Below, piece by piece: positions 54,876 to 64,000 of a stretch of 64,000 bases of DNA; positions within the stretch are counted from its first letter, which is position 1, and every line of letters starts with the position of its first letter. The DNA comes from Saprospiraceae bacterium (GTDB taxonomy: Bacteria; Bacteroidota; Bacteroidia; Chitinophagales; Saprospiraceae). The notes below the pieces were generated by a model. It was not told where the DNA came from. It made no database searches and saw only the letters and a program-made list of their open reading frames with translations. The stretch lies in contig JADKGL010000013.1 in NCBI GenBank assembly GCA_016722295.1, forward strand, positions 1 to 64,000, in the 5' to 3' direction. The position numbers and the translations under genes are program-made.

Positions 54876-56120
54876 TTAATAATGTTCTTTAAGCCATTCC
54901 CATGCCAAAATCATTGCATAGTAAGCTGAAGTCTCTATATTTCTCTGACGATCTTTTGATAATTTTAATTTTTTTGTCTTTACATCAGTTTCATTGCCAA
55001 CTGCGATCCAGACAGTTCCAACTGGTTTTTCTGGCGTGCCTCCATCTGGTCCAGCGATCCCACTGATTGAAATTGCCAAATCAAGATCGAGTCTTTTAGC
55101 TATCCCTTTGGCCATTTCAATGACGGTTGGTTCACTAACAGCACCATATTCCACTAATGTATTGGGTAAAACTCCACAAAGTTGTGTTTTTAATTCATAG
55201 CTATATGCAATGATAGATCCTCTAAAATATTGGGACGCCCCAGGAATCAAAGTAATCAAATGGGAGAGATAGCCTCCAGTACAACTTTCTGCAAAGCCAA
55301 TTTGGAGATTATTATCACTGATTAATTTTGATAATTCTTTGGGTAAGGAGGTGTCATCAAATCCATAAACAGCGGTTCCAAATTTTTCGGAAATAAGTTC
55401 GATCCACTGATCCACTTCTTTTTTTATTTCTGGAGTAATGTTATCATCGACTGTAAGACGAATTCTAACATATCCTAAAGATGGCAAATAAGCGATTTTT
55501 ATACTTTGCGACTTATTTTGTAACAAAGGTTCAATTACAGAAGCAATCTGAGTCTCACCTTGACCCATGATGTGCACTGTGCGGTAATAACTTGATTTTT
55601 CTAGACCTTTGCTTTGGAGTAATGGCAAGACTTGATGTTTCATGATATACTCCATCTCGTAAGGAACACCAGGCATTGCAAACCATATTTTTTGATCTTG
55701 CTCAATATGCAAACCCATTGCAGTACCCATTTGATTGTCTAATAAATTCGCTATTTCTGGAACAAAACATTGCGATTTATGACTTTCAGTTATAGGAATA
55801 TTTCTTGGCTTTAATAAACTTTCTAAATGGCTATAATTTTTTTCACTAAACACTAAATTTGATTGAAAAAATTCAGCTAAGATTGATTTGGTGATATCGT
55901 CATTCGTTGGTCCAAGTCCACCTGTAATAAATATGATATCTGATTTTGTTTTCGCTTCTGAAAGTGTGTACAGGATCTCTGACCTTTCGTCACTTATAGT
56001 CCATTTAAAATTGACACGCAATCCTAAATCTTGGATCATTTGTCCGATCCTTGCTGAATTGCTATCTATTACTTGCCCAATGAGAATTTCGTCTCCAATG
56101 GTTATTATTGAGACCTTCAT
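54876..56120 (-). CDS. cinA: CinA-like protein
   Basis: A two-domain protein of 414 residues. The N-terminal MoaB/Mog-like domain (IGDEILIGQVIDSNSARIGQ, FITGGLGPTNDDITK) is an ADP-ribose pyrophosphatase in studied members. The C-terminal CinA domain (IGFAESCTGGYLSHLIT, SISGIAGPDGGTPEKPVGTV) is a nicotinamide mononucleotide deamidase. It would recycle pyridine nucleotides, a link with the gap gene upstream and with nadC. It lies 29 bases after pgk. Confidence 0.93.
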   Translation of the reverse strand: MKVSIITIGDEILIGQVIDSNSARIGQMIQDLGLRVNFKWTISDERSEILYTLSEAKTKSDIIFITGGLGPTNDDITKSILAEFFQSNLVFSEKNYSHLESLLKPRNIPITESHKSQCFVPEIANLLDNQMGTAMGLHIEQDQKIWFAMPGVPYEMEYIMKHQVLPLLQSKGLEKSSYYRTVHIMGQGETQIASVIEPLLQNKSQSIKIAYLPSLGYVRIRLTVDDNITPEIKKEVDQWIELISEKFGTAVYGFDDTSLPKELSKLISDNNLQIGFAESCTGGYLSHLITLIPGASQYFRGSIIAYSYELKTQLCGVLPNTLVEYGAVSEPTVIEMAKGIAKRLDLDLAISISGIAGPDGGTPEKPVGTVWIAVGNETDVKTKKLKLSKDRQRNIETSAYYAMILAWEWLKEHY

Positions 56121-56149
56121 CCTTTGTTTTTTTTCATTTTAAAATAAAA

Positions 56150-57352
56150 TTAAATATTCATTGCAGCGATACCAGGAAGTTCTTTTCCTTCTAAAAATTC
56201 TAACATAGCACCTCCACCCGTTGAAATGAAACTCACTTGATTGGACAATTCATATTTGTTGATGGCCGCAACAGAATCACCGCCTCCGATTAATGAAAAG
56301 GCACCTGCGGCGGTGGCATTCGCAACACTTAGAGCGATTTGTTTAGTCCCATTGGAAAAATTAGACATTTCAAATACACCCATTGGTCCATTCCAAACTA
56401 TAGTTTTCGAAGCCAAAATAATTTCATTGTACTTTTCTATCGTTTGAGATCCTATGTCTAATCCCATAAAATCCTGATGAATCTCTTCCTCATTGGTGAT
56501 ATAATATTTAGCTTCATTCGAAAAACTATCAGCAGCTACTGAATCTAATGGAAGGAAAATTTTTACATTTTTTTCATGTGCTTTTTGAAGTAAAGATTTT
56601 GCGAGATCTAGTTTATCGCTTTCGCAGAGTGATTTACCAATTGGAATTCCTTTGGCTGCAAAAAAAGTAAATGCCATTCCGCCTCCAATAAGAATATTAT
56701 CACAACGGTCGATAAGTGAAGAGATCAGATTAATTTTGTCTGAGACTTTGGCTCCACCAAGAATTGCGGTAAATGGTCTTTCAGGGTTGTCCATGACCTT
56801 ACTCGCATTTTTTACTTCAGCATCCATTAATAAGCCAAATGATTTATGTTCTTTGTCAAAAAATCGAGCTATGGTCGCAGTACTGCAATGCTCTCTATGG
56901 GCAGACCCGAATGCATCATTGACATAGTATTCGCCGAGTGTTGAGAGACTTTTAGCCCATTCTAGATCTCCCTTTTCTTCTTGTTTATTGAATCTTGTGT
57001 TTTCTAATAAAAGGATTTCTCCAGATTTTAATTCAGCCAACAATCTCAACGTGTCAGGTCCACCGCAATCTTTTGCGAAATGCACATTGATATTTAATAA
57101 TTCACCAAGTTTTTTTGCAATTGGCTGCAGAGAAAATTTTGCAAAATCGATAGAACCATCTGGCAACAATTCCTTCAATGGCCTGCCCAAATGAGACATG
57201 ATGATAAGCTTTGCATTGGATTTGAGCAATGCATTCACAGTGTCTAATGATTTGACAATGCGAGTATCATCTGTGATCACTCCATTTTTTATGGGTACAT
57301 TAAAATCAACTCTAAGAATAACTGTTTCTCCATCCAGATTCCAATGATTCAT
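56150..57352 (-). CDS. pgk: phosphoglycerate kinase
   Basis: Glycolytic enzyme making ATP from 1,3-bisphosphoglycerate; 400 residues. Motifs: VILRVDFNVPIKNG, IIMSHLGRP, LLLENTRFNKQEEKGD, AILGGAKVSDKI, GGGMAFTFF, WNGPMGVFEM, and the ATP-binding GGGDSVAAI. The gene starts 21 bases after gap, so the consecutive glycolytic steps share a transcript. Confidence 0.97.
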   Translation of the reverse strand: MNHWNLDGETVILRVDFNVPIKNGVITDDTRIVKSLDTVNALLKSNAKLIIMSHLGRPLKELLPDGSIDFAKFSLQPIAKKLGELLNINVHFAKDCGGPDTLRLLAELKSGEILLLENTRFNKQEEKGDLEWAKSLSTLGEYYVNDAFGSAHREHCSTATIARFFDKEHKSFGLLMDAEVKNASKVMDNPERPFTAILGGAKVSDKINLISSLIDRCDNILIGGGMAFTFFAAKGIPIGKSLCESDKLDLAKSLLQKAHEKNVKIFLPLDSVAADSFSNEAKYYITNEEEIHQDFMGLDIGSQTIEKYNEIILASKTIVWNGPMGVFEMSNFSNGTKQIALSVANATAAGAFSLIGGGDSVAAINKYELSNQVSFISTGGGAMLEFLEGKELPGIAAMNI

Positions 57353-57373
57353 AATTTCGATATGATTTGATTT

Positions 57374-58372
57374 TTATAAAAATGCTACTTTTTCACACAT
57401 ATCAGCTAATCTAGCTGAATATCCACTTTCATTGTCGTACCAAGCGACTACTTTGAGTTTATTTCCTTTTACAGTCGTTAATGGAGCATCAAATATTGCA
57501 CTGTGTGGATTGCCGATGATATCCGTAGAAACTATTTCATCAGTATTATATTGTATAATGCCTTTATAATTGGTCTCAGAAGCAATTTTGAAAATGCCAT
57601 TGATCTCCTCAACAGTAACTTCTTTGTTCATAATACATACTAACTCGATCATAGATCCTGTGATAAGAGGAATGCGATACGAAGAAGCCATCAATTTGTC
57701 CTTAATCTTAGGGTAAACGACTTCCACTGCTTTAGCCGCGCCTGTGCTTGTAGGTACTAAATTGACAGATGCTGCTCGAGCTCTCCGCAGATCGGCATGT
57801 GGAGCATCTTGTAGTCTTTGGTCCTGGGTGAAAGCATGAATTGTATTCATTGATGCAAAATCGATTCCTACACTTTCATTCAGTAATTTGATGACTGGGG
57901 CTAAACAATTGGTTGTACATGAAGCATTTGATAAAATTGAAGTCGATGAATTGATATCAACATCATTAACACCTAAAACAAAAGTTGGGATGCTGTCATC
58001 CTTAGGAGGTGCAGAAAGCACAACTTTCTTAGCTCCTGCTTGAATATGAGCTATAGCTTTATCGTGGGTTAAAAATACACCTGTGCATTCTAATACTACA
58101 TCGACATTGAGTTCTTTCCACATGAGAGTGGTTGCATCTTTTAAAGATGTAGCTCTAATCGGTTGATTATCAATGATGATGTGTTGGTCATCAGAGCTAA
58201 CTGAGCCATTGTATGTTCTGTGCGCACTATCATATTTGAATAAATGGGCTAGGGTCTTATTATCCGTTAAATCATTAATTCCGACTAATTCAAGATTGGG
58301 ATTCTTAAGAATATTTCTAGCAGTCAATCGACCGATGCGCCCAAACCCGTTTATTGCAATTTTTTTCTTCAT
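57374..58372 (-). CDS. gap: glyceraldehyde-3-phosphate dehydrogenase
   Basis: Glycolytic NAD-dependent enzyme of 332 residues. The Rossmann fold opens INGFGRIGRL, Asp34 in GINDLTD favours NAD over NADP, and the catalytic Cys152 is in SNASCTTNCLAP. A WYDNESGYSARLADM segment closes the protein. It is the first gene of the 14-kb minus-strand run. Confidence 0.97.
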   Translation of the reverse strand: MKKKIAINGFGRIGRLTARNILKNPNLELVGINDLTDNKTLAHLFKYDSAHRTYNGSVSSDDQHIIIDNQPIRATSLKDATTLMWKELNVDVVLECTGVFLTHDKAIAHIQAGAKKVVLSAPPKDDSIPTFVLGVNDVDINSSTSILSNASCTTNCLAPVIKLLNESVGIDFASMNTIHAFTQDQRLQDAPHADLRRARAASVNLVPTSTGAAKAVEVVYPKIKDKLMASSYRIPLITGSMIELVCIMNKEVTVEEINGIFKIASETNYKGIIQYNTDEIVSTDIIGNPHSAIFDAPLTTVKGNKLKVVAWYDNESGYSARLADMCEKVAFL

Positions 58373-58416
58373 TATTCTGATGATTCAATAAAAATAAATA
58401 AGAAAGTATAAAAAAA

Positions 58417-58449
58417 GTTTAGTGAAAAATGAAAAGCATCATATATTTG
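58417..58449 (+). promoter_or_regulatory. promoter of tRNA-Glu
   Basis: TTTAG, 20 bases, then TATATTTG followed by C. Exact -7 match. Between it and the tRNA lies a short hairpin TTCCC/GGGAA (58452-58465) that would be the 5' leader of the precursor. Confidence 0.55.
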
Positions 58450-58467
58450 CGTTCCCTAACGGGAAAT

Positions 58468-58539
58468 GCCTCGTTCGTCTATCGGTTAGGACTCAAGATT
58501 TTCATTCTTGCAAGAGGGGTTCGACTCCCCTACGGGGTA
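58468..58539 (+). tRNA. tRNA-Glu (anticodon TTC)
   Basis: A 72-base cloverleaf: acceptor GCCTCGT/ACGGGGT with two G-T pairs, D arm GTC...GAC, anticodon stem CAAGA/TCTTG with loop TTTTCAT, and T arm AGGGG-TTCGACT-CCCCT. Discriminator A, CCA not encoded. The sequence is close to the usual tRNA-Glu pattern TTCGTCTA...GGTTAGGA. Confidence 0.95.
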
Positions 58540-58554
58540 CTAAAATGAAGTCTT

Positions 58555-58592
58555 AAAAGAGCTTTCAAATTTATTTGGAGGCTCTTTTTTAT
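58555..58592 (+). terminator. terminator of tRNA-Glu
   Basis: AAAAGAGCTTTCAAAT pairs with ATTTGGAGGCTCTTTT over 16 positions, three of them G-T, and runs into T6 and a second T tract. Confidence 0.88.
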
Positions 58593-58839
58593 TTTTTAAT
58601 ATTTTGGAATTTTTATTTTCTGAAAGATTATGCTAGGCTCAAATTATGTTAGGAAAGAAATAATTTAATGTAAGGCACTTAAAAGAAAATGAAATTTGCC
58701 TGGTTTAGTTTTATCCACCTTTATAACATTTTTTTATTTTGCTAGATTCATTTTTTATTTAAAATTACATATGGATAATATTCATTCTGGATATCAAGAA
58801 GCTCGGCATTTTAAAATACCTAACATTTCCACTAATTTA
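58593..58839. other. AT-rich spacer before the insertion sequence
   Basis: No gene or structural signal was recognised between the tRNA terminator and the left end of the IS. Confidence 0.4.
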
Positions 58840-58866
58840 TACACTACATAAAAAAGTACTGTAAAT

Positions 58867-58898
58867 ATTGGATATTTAGAATAGATGTGTTACCTTTG
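58867..58898 (+). promoter_or_regulatory. promoter of the transposase gene
   Basis: TTG, exactly 20 bases, TACCTTTG followed by C: a full match to the Bacteroidota promoter, 24 bases before the ATG and inside the IS. Confidence 0.6.
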
Positions 58899-58921
58899 CC
58901 AAGTGTATATGTATACATTAC

Positions 58922-60165
58922 ATGAGTTTTATAAGAAAGATTAAAAGAAAAGATTCAACTTATCTTGTGGAAGTAGAGTCAGTCCGGGTTGATGGCAAAG
59001 TAAAACAGAAGGTCATTAAATACTTAGGAAAGGAGATTGCTGGAAAGCCAGTTAAAAAAGTATATACTTCGAATCTTGAAGTAACTGCGGTAAAACAATA
59101 TATGGATTATTTAAAAAGCATACTTGTACTAGTATATACCCAACTGCTTACACATAAGCCATTGTACAAGATTCCTGAATATGCTGAACATACAGCAATC
59201 AAGGAAATTGTTGGAGTAGACAAGCTTGTTGATAAGCAGCTGTTTGAATCATTAGATGATTTAGATGAAATGAATTTTAATAGGATTGAAGAAGTTATTT
59301 ATGATCAGTTTAGTATATTAAGAAAGGAGAAGAAAGTGCTTATATTAGATGTCACTGATACTTATTTTAATGGAAGCCAAGTTGAATGGAAAGCTAGAAG
59401 AGGAAAGGATGGTAAATATGATAAGCTAGTTCAAATTGCATTAGCTGTTACAAAAGATGAAGGTTTTCCTATCATGCATAAAATGTATGAAGGGAACATT
59501 GGAAATACAAAAATATTTCAGGACATGCTCTCCGACATAAGGCTTAAAAGCTTTGACACTATTGTATTGGACAGAGGAATGATCAGTGCTGAATCAATAC
59601 AAGATCTAGCTCAAGTACCAGAAAGTCATTACTGGATTGAGGCTTCACCAAACAATAAAAACACAATTCATAGATCAAATTAATAGAGAAGAAATTTATC
59701 AACCGACACATAGAGTCGTTCTTAAAAATACTGAAGTATATGCTAAAAGAGTTTCCGTATGAAGAGAATGGAATACTTGTATGTATCTATAACCCCAAAT
59801 TAGAAGCAGAGAAGAGGAATCATGCTATGGACAAACAAGAAAGCTATAAACCTGAAGAAGCAAAATATATGGGATACTCACTAATATATCATTCTACATC
59901 ATTAAAAAAGATGAAGTCATAAGAACTTACTTGAAAAAAAGACATCGTAGAAAAGGCATATCGCGAACTTAAAAGTTCAATCAATTTACACCCAATACGA
60001 AAGTATCGAATCCAACACATAAAAGCTCATATTAAAATTTGCTATTTGGCATATTCAATACTAGCTTATATACAATTCAAGCTTAAACCAAAAGGAATCT
60101 CTGCCACTTATGCTCTTGACCAAATGAGAAGTATATATAAAGTGGATATAGAATCAAAAAGATAA
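58922..60165 (+). pseudogene. IS1634/IS4-superfamily DDE transposase, four frameshifts
   Basis: The corrected protein has about 413 residues. It starts FIRKIKRKDSTYLVEVES ... KVIKYLGKEIAG, as in IS1634 transposases. Catalytic Asp residues are in LILDVTDTYFNG and TIVLDRGMIS, and the Glu in AYRELKSSINLHPI. Four A-run length errors break it: about +1 at 59657-59661, +1 at 59745-59748, -1 at 59904-59909, +1 at 59934-59940. With these corrected the frame is open to 60165. Either it is a recently inactivated element, or the consensus is faulty at homopolymers. Confidence 0.8.
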
Positions 60166-60240
60166 AATTCAATTTTCAAAAACGGTGACTATAAAAAGGA
60201 TCAAAAAACAATTCTCAAGACTCTAGGACTGTAGTGTACA

Positions 60241-61293
60241 TTTTACGCGAAAAAGTTAGGTATATTATGTTTGTCTTTCATTTTTATAGTAAGTAATGTG
60301 AGTATATATGCTCAGTGCACTCCAGCATCAGCTACTCATTGTGATAGCACTTTAGTATTATGTTCGCTAGATGAATTGAGCGGTTATACCTGTTCAAATA
60401 CTAGTGAATCTAACCTAACTGCCTGCTTGCCTTGCAATGGAAGGGCAAGGCTGATAACAGCAGCTGGTGGGCGTTTGCATAGCGAATGGAGGTGAACAGT
60501 CGATCACTGTCACATTCAGTGGTTGTCATAATCCTAATGGAGGAATACCAGGAGGGATTGAAGTGGGATTGTCGAGTAGTTGTGATTGTACTGAACAAAT
60601 TGCTTGTGAAACAAATTGCTCAGGCAATGGAGGATTAATCACGATGGAAGTTAAACTGATTCCATGTAAAATCGATGATCTTTGGGTAGAGGGATGCAAT
60701 GGTGAGATTTGTAATTTTACCCTAGTTACAAAATCTTTTCATATTGATTTACTTCCTTTGGGAAAATTTCAAGAGCTAATCCAAAACTCTTTGCAAAGGA
60801 TGCTGTGATGACTTCTGGATCCAAGATCCAATGAATCCATGCCCTCTAAATTATGAATGGACAATTGATGGGTCACCTATTCAAGGCAATGCTGAAAAAG
60901 TTAATATTTGTTTTCCGGATGAGGGAACGTTTTCTAGTGTATGTGTATTAGGATATACATTAAATCCATCCAGTGGAAATATTTGTTCTCAAACTAATAC
61001 AGTATGTACCACTGTCAATATAGATAGTAACTGCAACTCAGAATATCGATGAACAGAGTATTCACATTATACCTAATCCCAACGATGGTAATTTTATTTT
61101 GCAAGCCGAAGGTGGATTTCAAATCAATGAATTGAAGTTAATATCTATTGATGGTAAGGAGATTGATTTCCAATCTACAAGAAGTGGCATGAATCAATTC
61201 AACATTCAGACAAAGAATTTGGAATCAGGCGTATATCAATTGAAGATAATGTCAGACAAAAAATTATTTTATAAATCTATAATAATAAATTAA
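60241..61293 (+). pseudogene. cysteine-rich secreted protein with T9SS tail, copy A, frameshifted
   Basis: A gene for about 350 residues broken by at least five small indels. Pieces in order: a signal peptide (KKLGILCLSFIFIVSNVSIY), then QCTPASATHCDST...SLDELSGYTCSNT..TACLPCNG, CDCTEQIACETNCSGNGG, GCNGEICNFT, LCKGCCDDF, YEWTIDG, ICFPDEGTF, and a T9SS tail (HIIPNPNDGNF ... GVYQLKIMSDKKLF). No ATG or GTG opens the frame: the IS ends just upstream, and the signal sequence begins with ACG or runs from the IS side. It is a paralogue of copies B and C. Confidence 0.72.
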
Positions 61294-61358
61294 GTGGATC
61301 TTCATAACTTTATAATTAATTTAAAAATGTTTTTAACTCTACATAAATATTAATATAC

Positions 61359-63261
61359 ATGAGAAAATCTACACTTTTGCTTTCACTAATTTTCGTTCTT
61401 TGGATGAATAGATTTAATGCACAATGTGAGCCAGAAGCAGGATATATGTGTGATGAAGCTAATGTTTTTGTTCATTGGATGAACTGAATGGCTATACTTG
61501 TTCAAATACAACCAGCGTGAACCCGACAGCTTGTCTTCCATGTAATGGAGGTGGAGCACCTCATAACAGCAGTTGGTGGGCTTTTGTGACAGATGGAGGT
61601 AATATAAGCATTTCAATGACATTTAGTGGCTGTTATAATCCATTGGCAACACTCCAGCAGGAGTGCAGATGGGCATAGTAGGTGCATGTGATTGCACGGA
61701 TCAAATAGCTTGCAACCCCAATTGTAATGGCAATGGTGGATCCATTACTGTCAATGCTTTTTTATACCATGTAAAATTTATTATCTGTGGGTTGATGGAT
61801 GTAACGGAGATGTTTGTAATTTTACATTCACTACAAGTGGAGGAAATCAACCAAAATTAGTTACATTAGGAAACATAACAAGAACGCAACCTGATCCAAT
61901 ATGCAAAGGCTGTTGCAGTGATTTTAGAGTGGCGCCACAGCCAGGTGGATGTACACCAGAATATGTTTGGACTTTGGATGGTATTCAAGTTGGTGGGAAT
62001 GCTGATGCAACAAGTATTTGTTTTCCTGATGAAGGAACTTTCGCAGTTTGTGTTTATGCAGTGATCGGGAATCCAGAAAGTGGAAGTATTTGTTACGAAA
62101 CACCTGCAAAATGTATAAATGTTGTTGTAGAAAAAAGGCGGATCAAATGGCAAAGCCAAGAATAATTTGTCCTGAACTTAGTCCTTATAGATGGCATTGT
62201 GAATTGGCTACTTCCTCTGGAACTTATAGATGCCCATTTAAACAAAATGGCTGTTGTGAATTTGACTCAGTGGTAGATATTACTATTTTGGAAGAATATA
62301 ATGGTCCGGATGTTTATTTTATTGGATGTAATGGTGAGATATATACAGATTCTATTACAAAAGTTAAGTTTCCACAATGCAATGATCACACTATTGTAAA
62401 ACTTTCTAAATCTACAAAAGTATTTCTGTGATTCATCTTATACATTAACTACATTATATCCTAGGAGAAAATGGACATATTGTTTTTGAATGTAGAAAAG
62501 ATAGTCTTGTGCTTCTGCTAGATATTGACATCACAGAATTCTGGGCCTCAAACCTACAATTGTCGATACAATGGAATGGTATGATACATTGAATCCAAAT
62601 GTCATCCTAGGAACAGCAAAAAGAATTGGTAATCAACAATCCTTCTGTTTATTGCTTTCGACATCTTGTTACTTATAGTTTGGCAAATACAACCAAATCT
62701 TGTTCCTACACTTATTGTCTAGATGTGAAAAAGTAAATACTTTAAAATTGCAGTAATTTATGGAAATGGTATCACCGATAATAAAAAACTGAAAGATATT
62801 ATGTAGATTATATTTTACAGAATAATGAGAAATATTTATGGAAAGTAGAAGGAGGTGTTATTTTAGATTCCTTCCCCGAGATCTTGATACTATAAATGTG
62901 CGATGGAATAGTTTCCCAGATTCATAGGGAGAATATGTTTGCGGATTCAAACAGAATGTTATACAACAGATGAACTATGCAAGACGGTAAAACTGAAAGA
63001 AAAACATCTTTTGAGAATAGCTCATACAATCCTTAATGATTATTCCTAATCCAACAATGGGAATTTTATTTTACAAGTCGAAGATGGATTTCAATTCAAT
63101 GATTTAAATTAGTTTCTATTGATGGTAAAGAGGTGGACATGCAGTTTTTAAAAATGGTGTGAATCAATTTTATGTTCAAACAAAGAATATGGATCCAGGC
63201 GTATATCAATTGATGATTAAGTCTAGAAAAAGAAATTTTTAAGTCTATTGTAATTCAGTAA
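61359..63261 (+). pseudogene. cysteine-rich secreted protein with T9SS tail, copy B, frameshifted
   Basis: ATG at 61359 opens a signal peptide (MRKSTLLLSLIFVLWMNRFN). The same cysteine-rich domain as copy A follows: LDELNGYTCSNTTSVNPTAC, NSSWWAFVTDGG, CDCTDQIACNPNCNGNGG, ICKGCCSDFR, YVWTLDGIQVGGN, ICFPDEGTF. About 300 further residues (CPELSPYRWHCELAT, YFCDSSYTLT, YCFRHLVTY) are PKD/HYR-like. It ends in a T9SS tail (PNPNNGNFILQVEDGF ... GVYQLMIKS). At least eight indels, mostly single-base losses in short runs, interrupt about 630 codons. The first is a missing T at 61464-61468. Confidence 0.72.
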
Positions 63262-63346
63262 TATAGATAATTTCTGCAATTATTTAACCATGAAATTTAA
63301 GACTTTAATAATTATTTAGAATGACAAAGATTAAATTCCACTTTAT

Positions 63347-64000
63347 ATGAAAAAATACTTATCATATTTTTGGCGATATTTTATTTTAAGGTTGACAGGA
63401 TCAATAGTCAATGTGTTCCTGCAGCATCGGATGACTGTGAGTCTGCGGCTGTGCTGTGTTCACTAGATGAATTGAATGGCTATACCTGCTCGACTAGACC
63501 AGATTTTAATCCAACAGCCTGTCTTCCCTGCAATGGTCAAGGGACTGCAAATAATAGTAGTTGGTGGGCCTTCGTGAGTGAAGGCGGCAATATTGTGATC
63601 AATGTAACTTATGGTGGATGTACTAATCCTTATGGTGCTGCTCCTAGTGGCATGCAAATGGGATTAGTAGGGAACTGTGATTGCAGTCAGCCAGTAAGTT
63701 GTCATACGAATTGCAATGGGAGTAGCGGGTCATTCACGATTACAGGATTTTTAGTTCCTTGTAAAACATATTTTTTCTGGGTTAATGGATGTAATGGCGA
63801 TGTGTGTAATTTTACAATTTCCACTAGTGGTGGAGGAAGTGTTAGGCTTAATCCATTGGGAGCTATCAATAGTTCAGCTCCAAACCCTATTTGTAAAGGA
63901 TGTTGTTCAAACTTTACTATTGCATCACAACCTGGTGGTTGCACTCCAGAGTATGTTTGGACAGTGGATGGAAATCATGTGGGCGATAAATCAACTAAAT
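63347..64000 (+). CDS. cysteine-rich secreted protein, copy C, partial at window end
   Basis: ATG at 63347 starts a signal peptide, but one T is missing in the run at 63366-63371; adding it joins MKKYLSYFLAIFYFK to SQCVPAASDDCES. From about 63408 the frame is open to the end of the window. It repeats the copy A/B domain: LDELNGYTCSTRPDFNPTAC, NSSWWAFVSEGG, CDCSQPVSCHTNCNGSSG, GCNGDVCNFT, ICKGCCSNFT, PGGCTPEYVWTVDG. The remainder lies beyond the window. It is the best-preserved copy. Confidence 0.75.

Larger units (their letters stand above)
58840..60238 (+). mobile_element. IS1634-like insertion sequence
   Basis: About 1.4 kb. The ends carry the inverted repeat TACACTACA (58840-58848) and TGTAGTGTA (60230-60238), with weaker similarity continuing about 18 bases inward. 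Between them lies a single transposase gene with its own promoter. No clear target duplication was found, so the exact borders may be a few bases off. The element lies between tRNA-Glu and the tandem surface-protein genes, and its right end comes within about 35 bases of a signal-peptide coding region. Confidence 0.65.

Noticed and set aside
1..64000. CRISPR arrays, defence islands, toxin-antitoxin pairs, prophage and rRNA genes
   Set aside because: Looked for along the whole window; no regular repeat-spacer pattern, no phage structural genes and no rRNA sequence were seen.

Overview
The window comes from an AT-rich member of the Bacteroidota, most likely the Saprospiraceae or a close relative; this rests on gene content, not on a marker-gene tree. 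The signs are type IX secretion C-terminal tails (T9SS type A), SprB-type repeats, a GldB-like gliding lipoprotein, Omp28-, DUF4159- and DUF5777-type proteins, almost no Shine-Dalgarno sequences, and promoters of the Bacteroidota form (TTG or TTTG, about 20 bases, then TAnnTTTG).

Layout. 0-12.5 kb: polyprenyl synthase, a lipoprotein-like amidohydrolase, a large OmpA protein, a pyruvate-dehydrogenase-type E2, then recR, a glycosyltransferase and an M20 peptidase in one + strand run, an NtrC-like regulator and a LOG protein. 12.5-23 kb: a glycosyltransferase and uvrA, an ECF sigma factor, an ABC-F ATPase, a SprB-repeat secreted protein, a DUF3467 protein, a frameshifted methyltransferase and tRNA-Arg(CCT). 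23-31.7 kb: malic enzyme, pcm, a phosphohexomutase, an unrecognised membrane protein, ftsH, rsfS, a frameshifted birA and an Omp28-like secreted protein. 31.7-32.1 kb: a gene-free, hairpin-rich element that looks like a MITE. 32-44 kb: DUF4159, rsmE, rseP, hscB, a TonB-type receptor, an alpha/beta hydrolase, two neighbouring OmpA-like proteins, gldB, a beta-barrel protein, nadC, and a 37-residue candidate membrane protein. 44.4-58.4 kb: fifteen genes in one minus-strand run, with gap, pgk, cinA and a second 2-oxoacid dehydrogenase E2 upstream and a small cytochrome c/YceI/DUF5777 redox-envelope cluster, OsmC and queG downstream.

58.4-64 kb is different. After tRNA-Glu(TTC) lies an IS1634-like insertion sequence whose transposase needs four single-base corrections, then three tandem copies of a cysteine-rich secreted protein family with T9SS tails (the third runs off the window). 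The IS and the paralogues carry at least fifteen small indels in about 4 kb, against two in the preceding 58 kb. Both of those two also lie in A runs. Either this is a decaying repeat region, or the consensus is poor in multicopy sequence.

Most of the window is ordinary housekeeping. The best candidates for something undescribed are the tandem cysteine-rich secreted family, the structured 254-base intergenic element at 31.76-32.01 kb, the small membrane protein abutting nadC, and the long leader upstream of the first OmpA gene. No CRISPR array, defence island, prophage or rRNA operon was seen.
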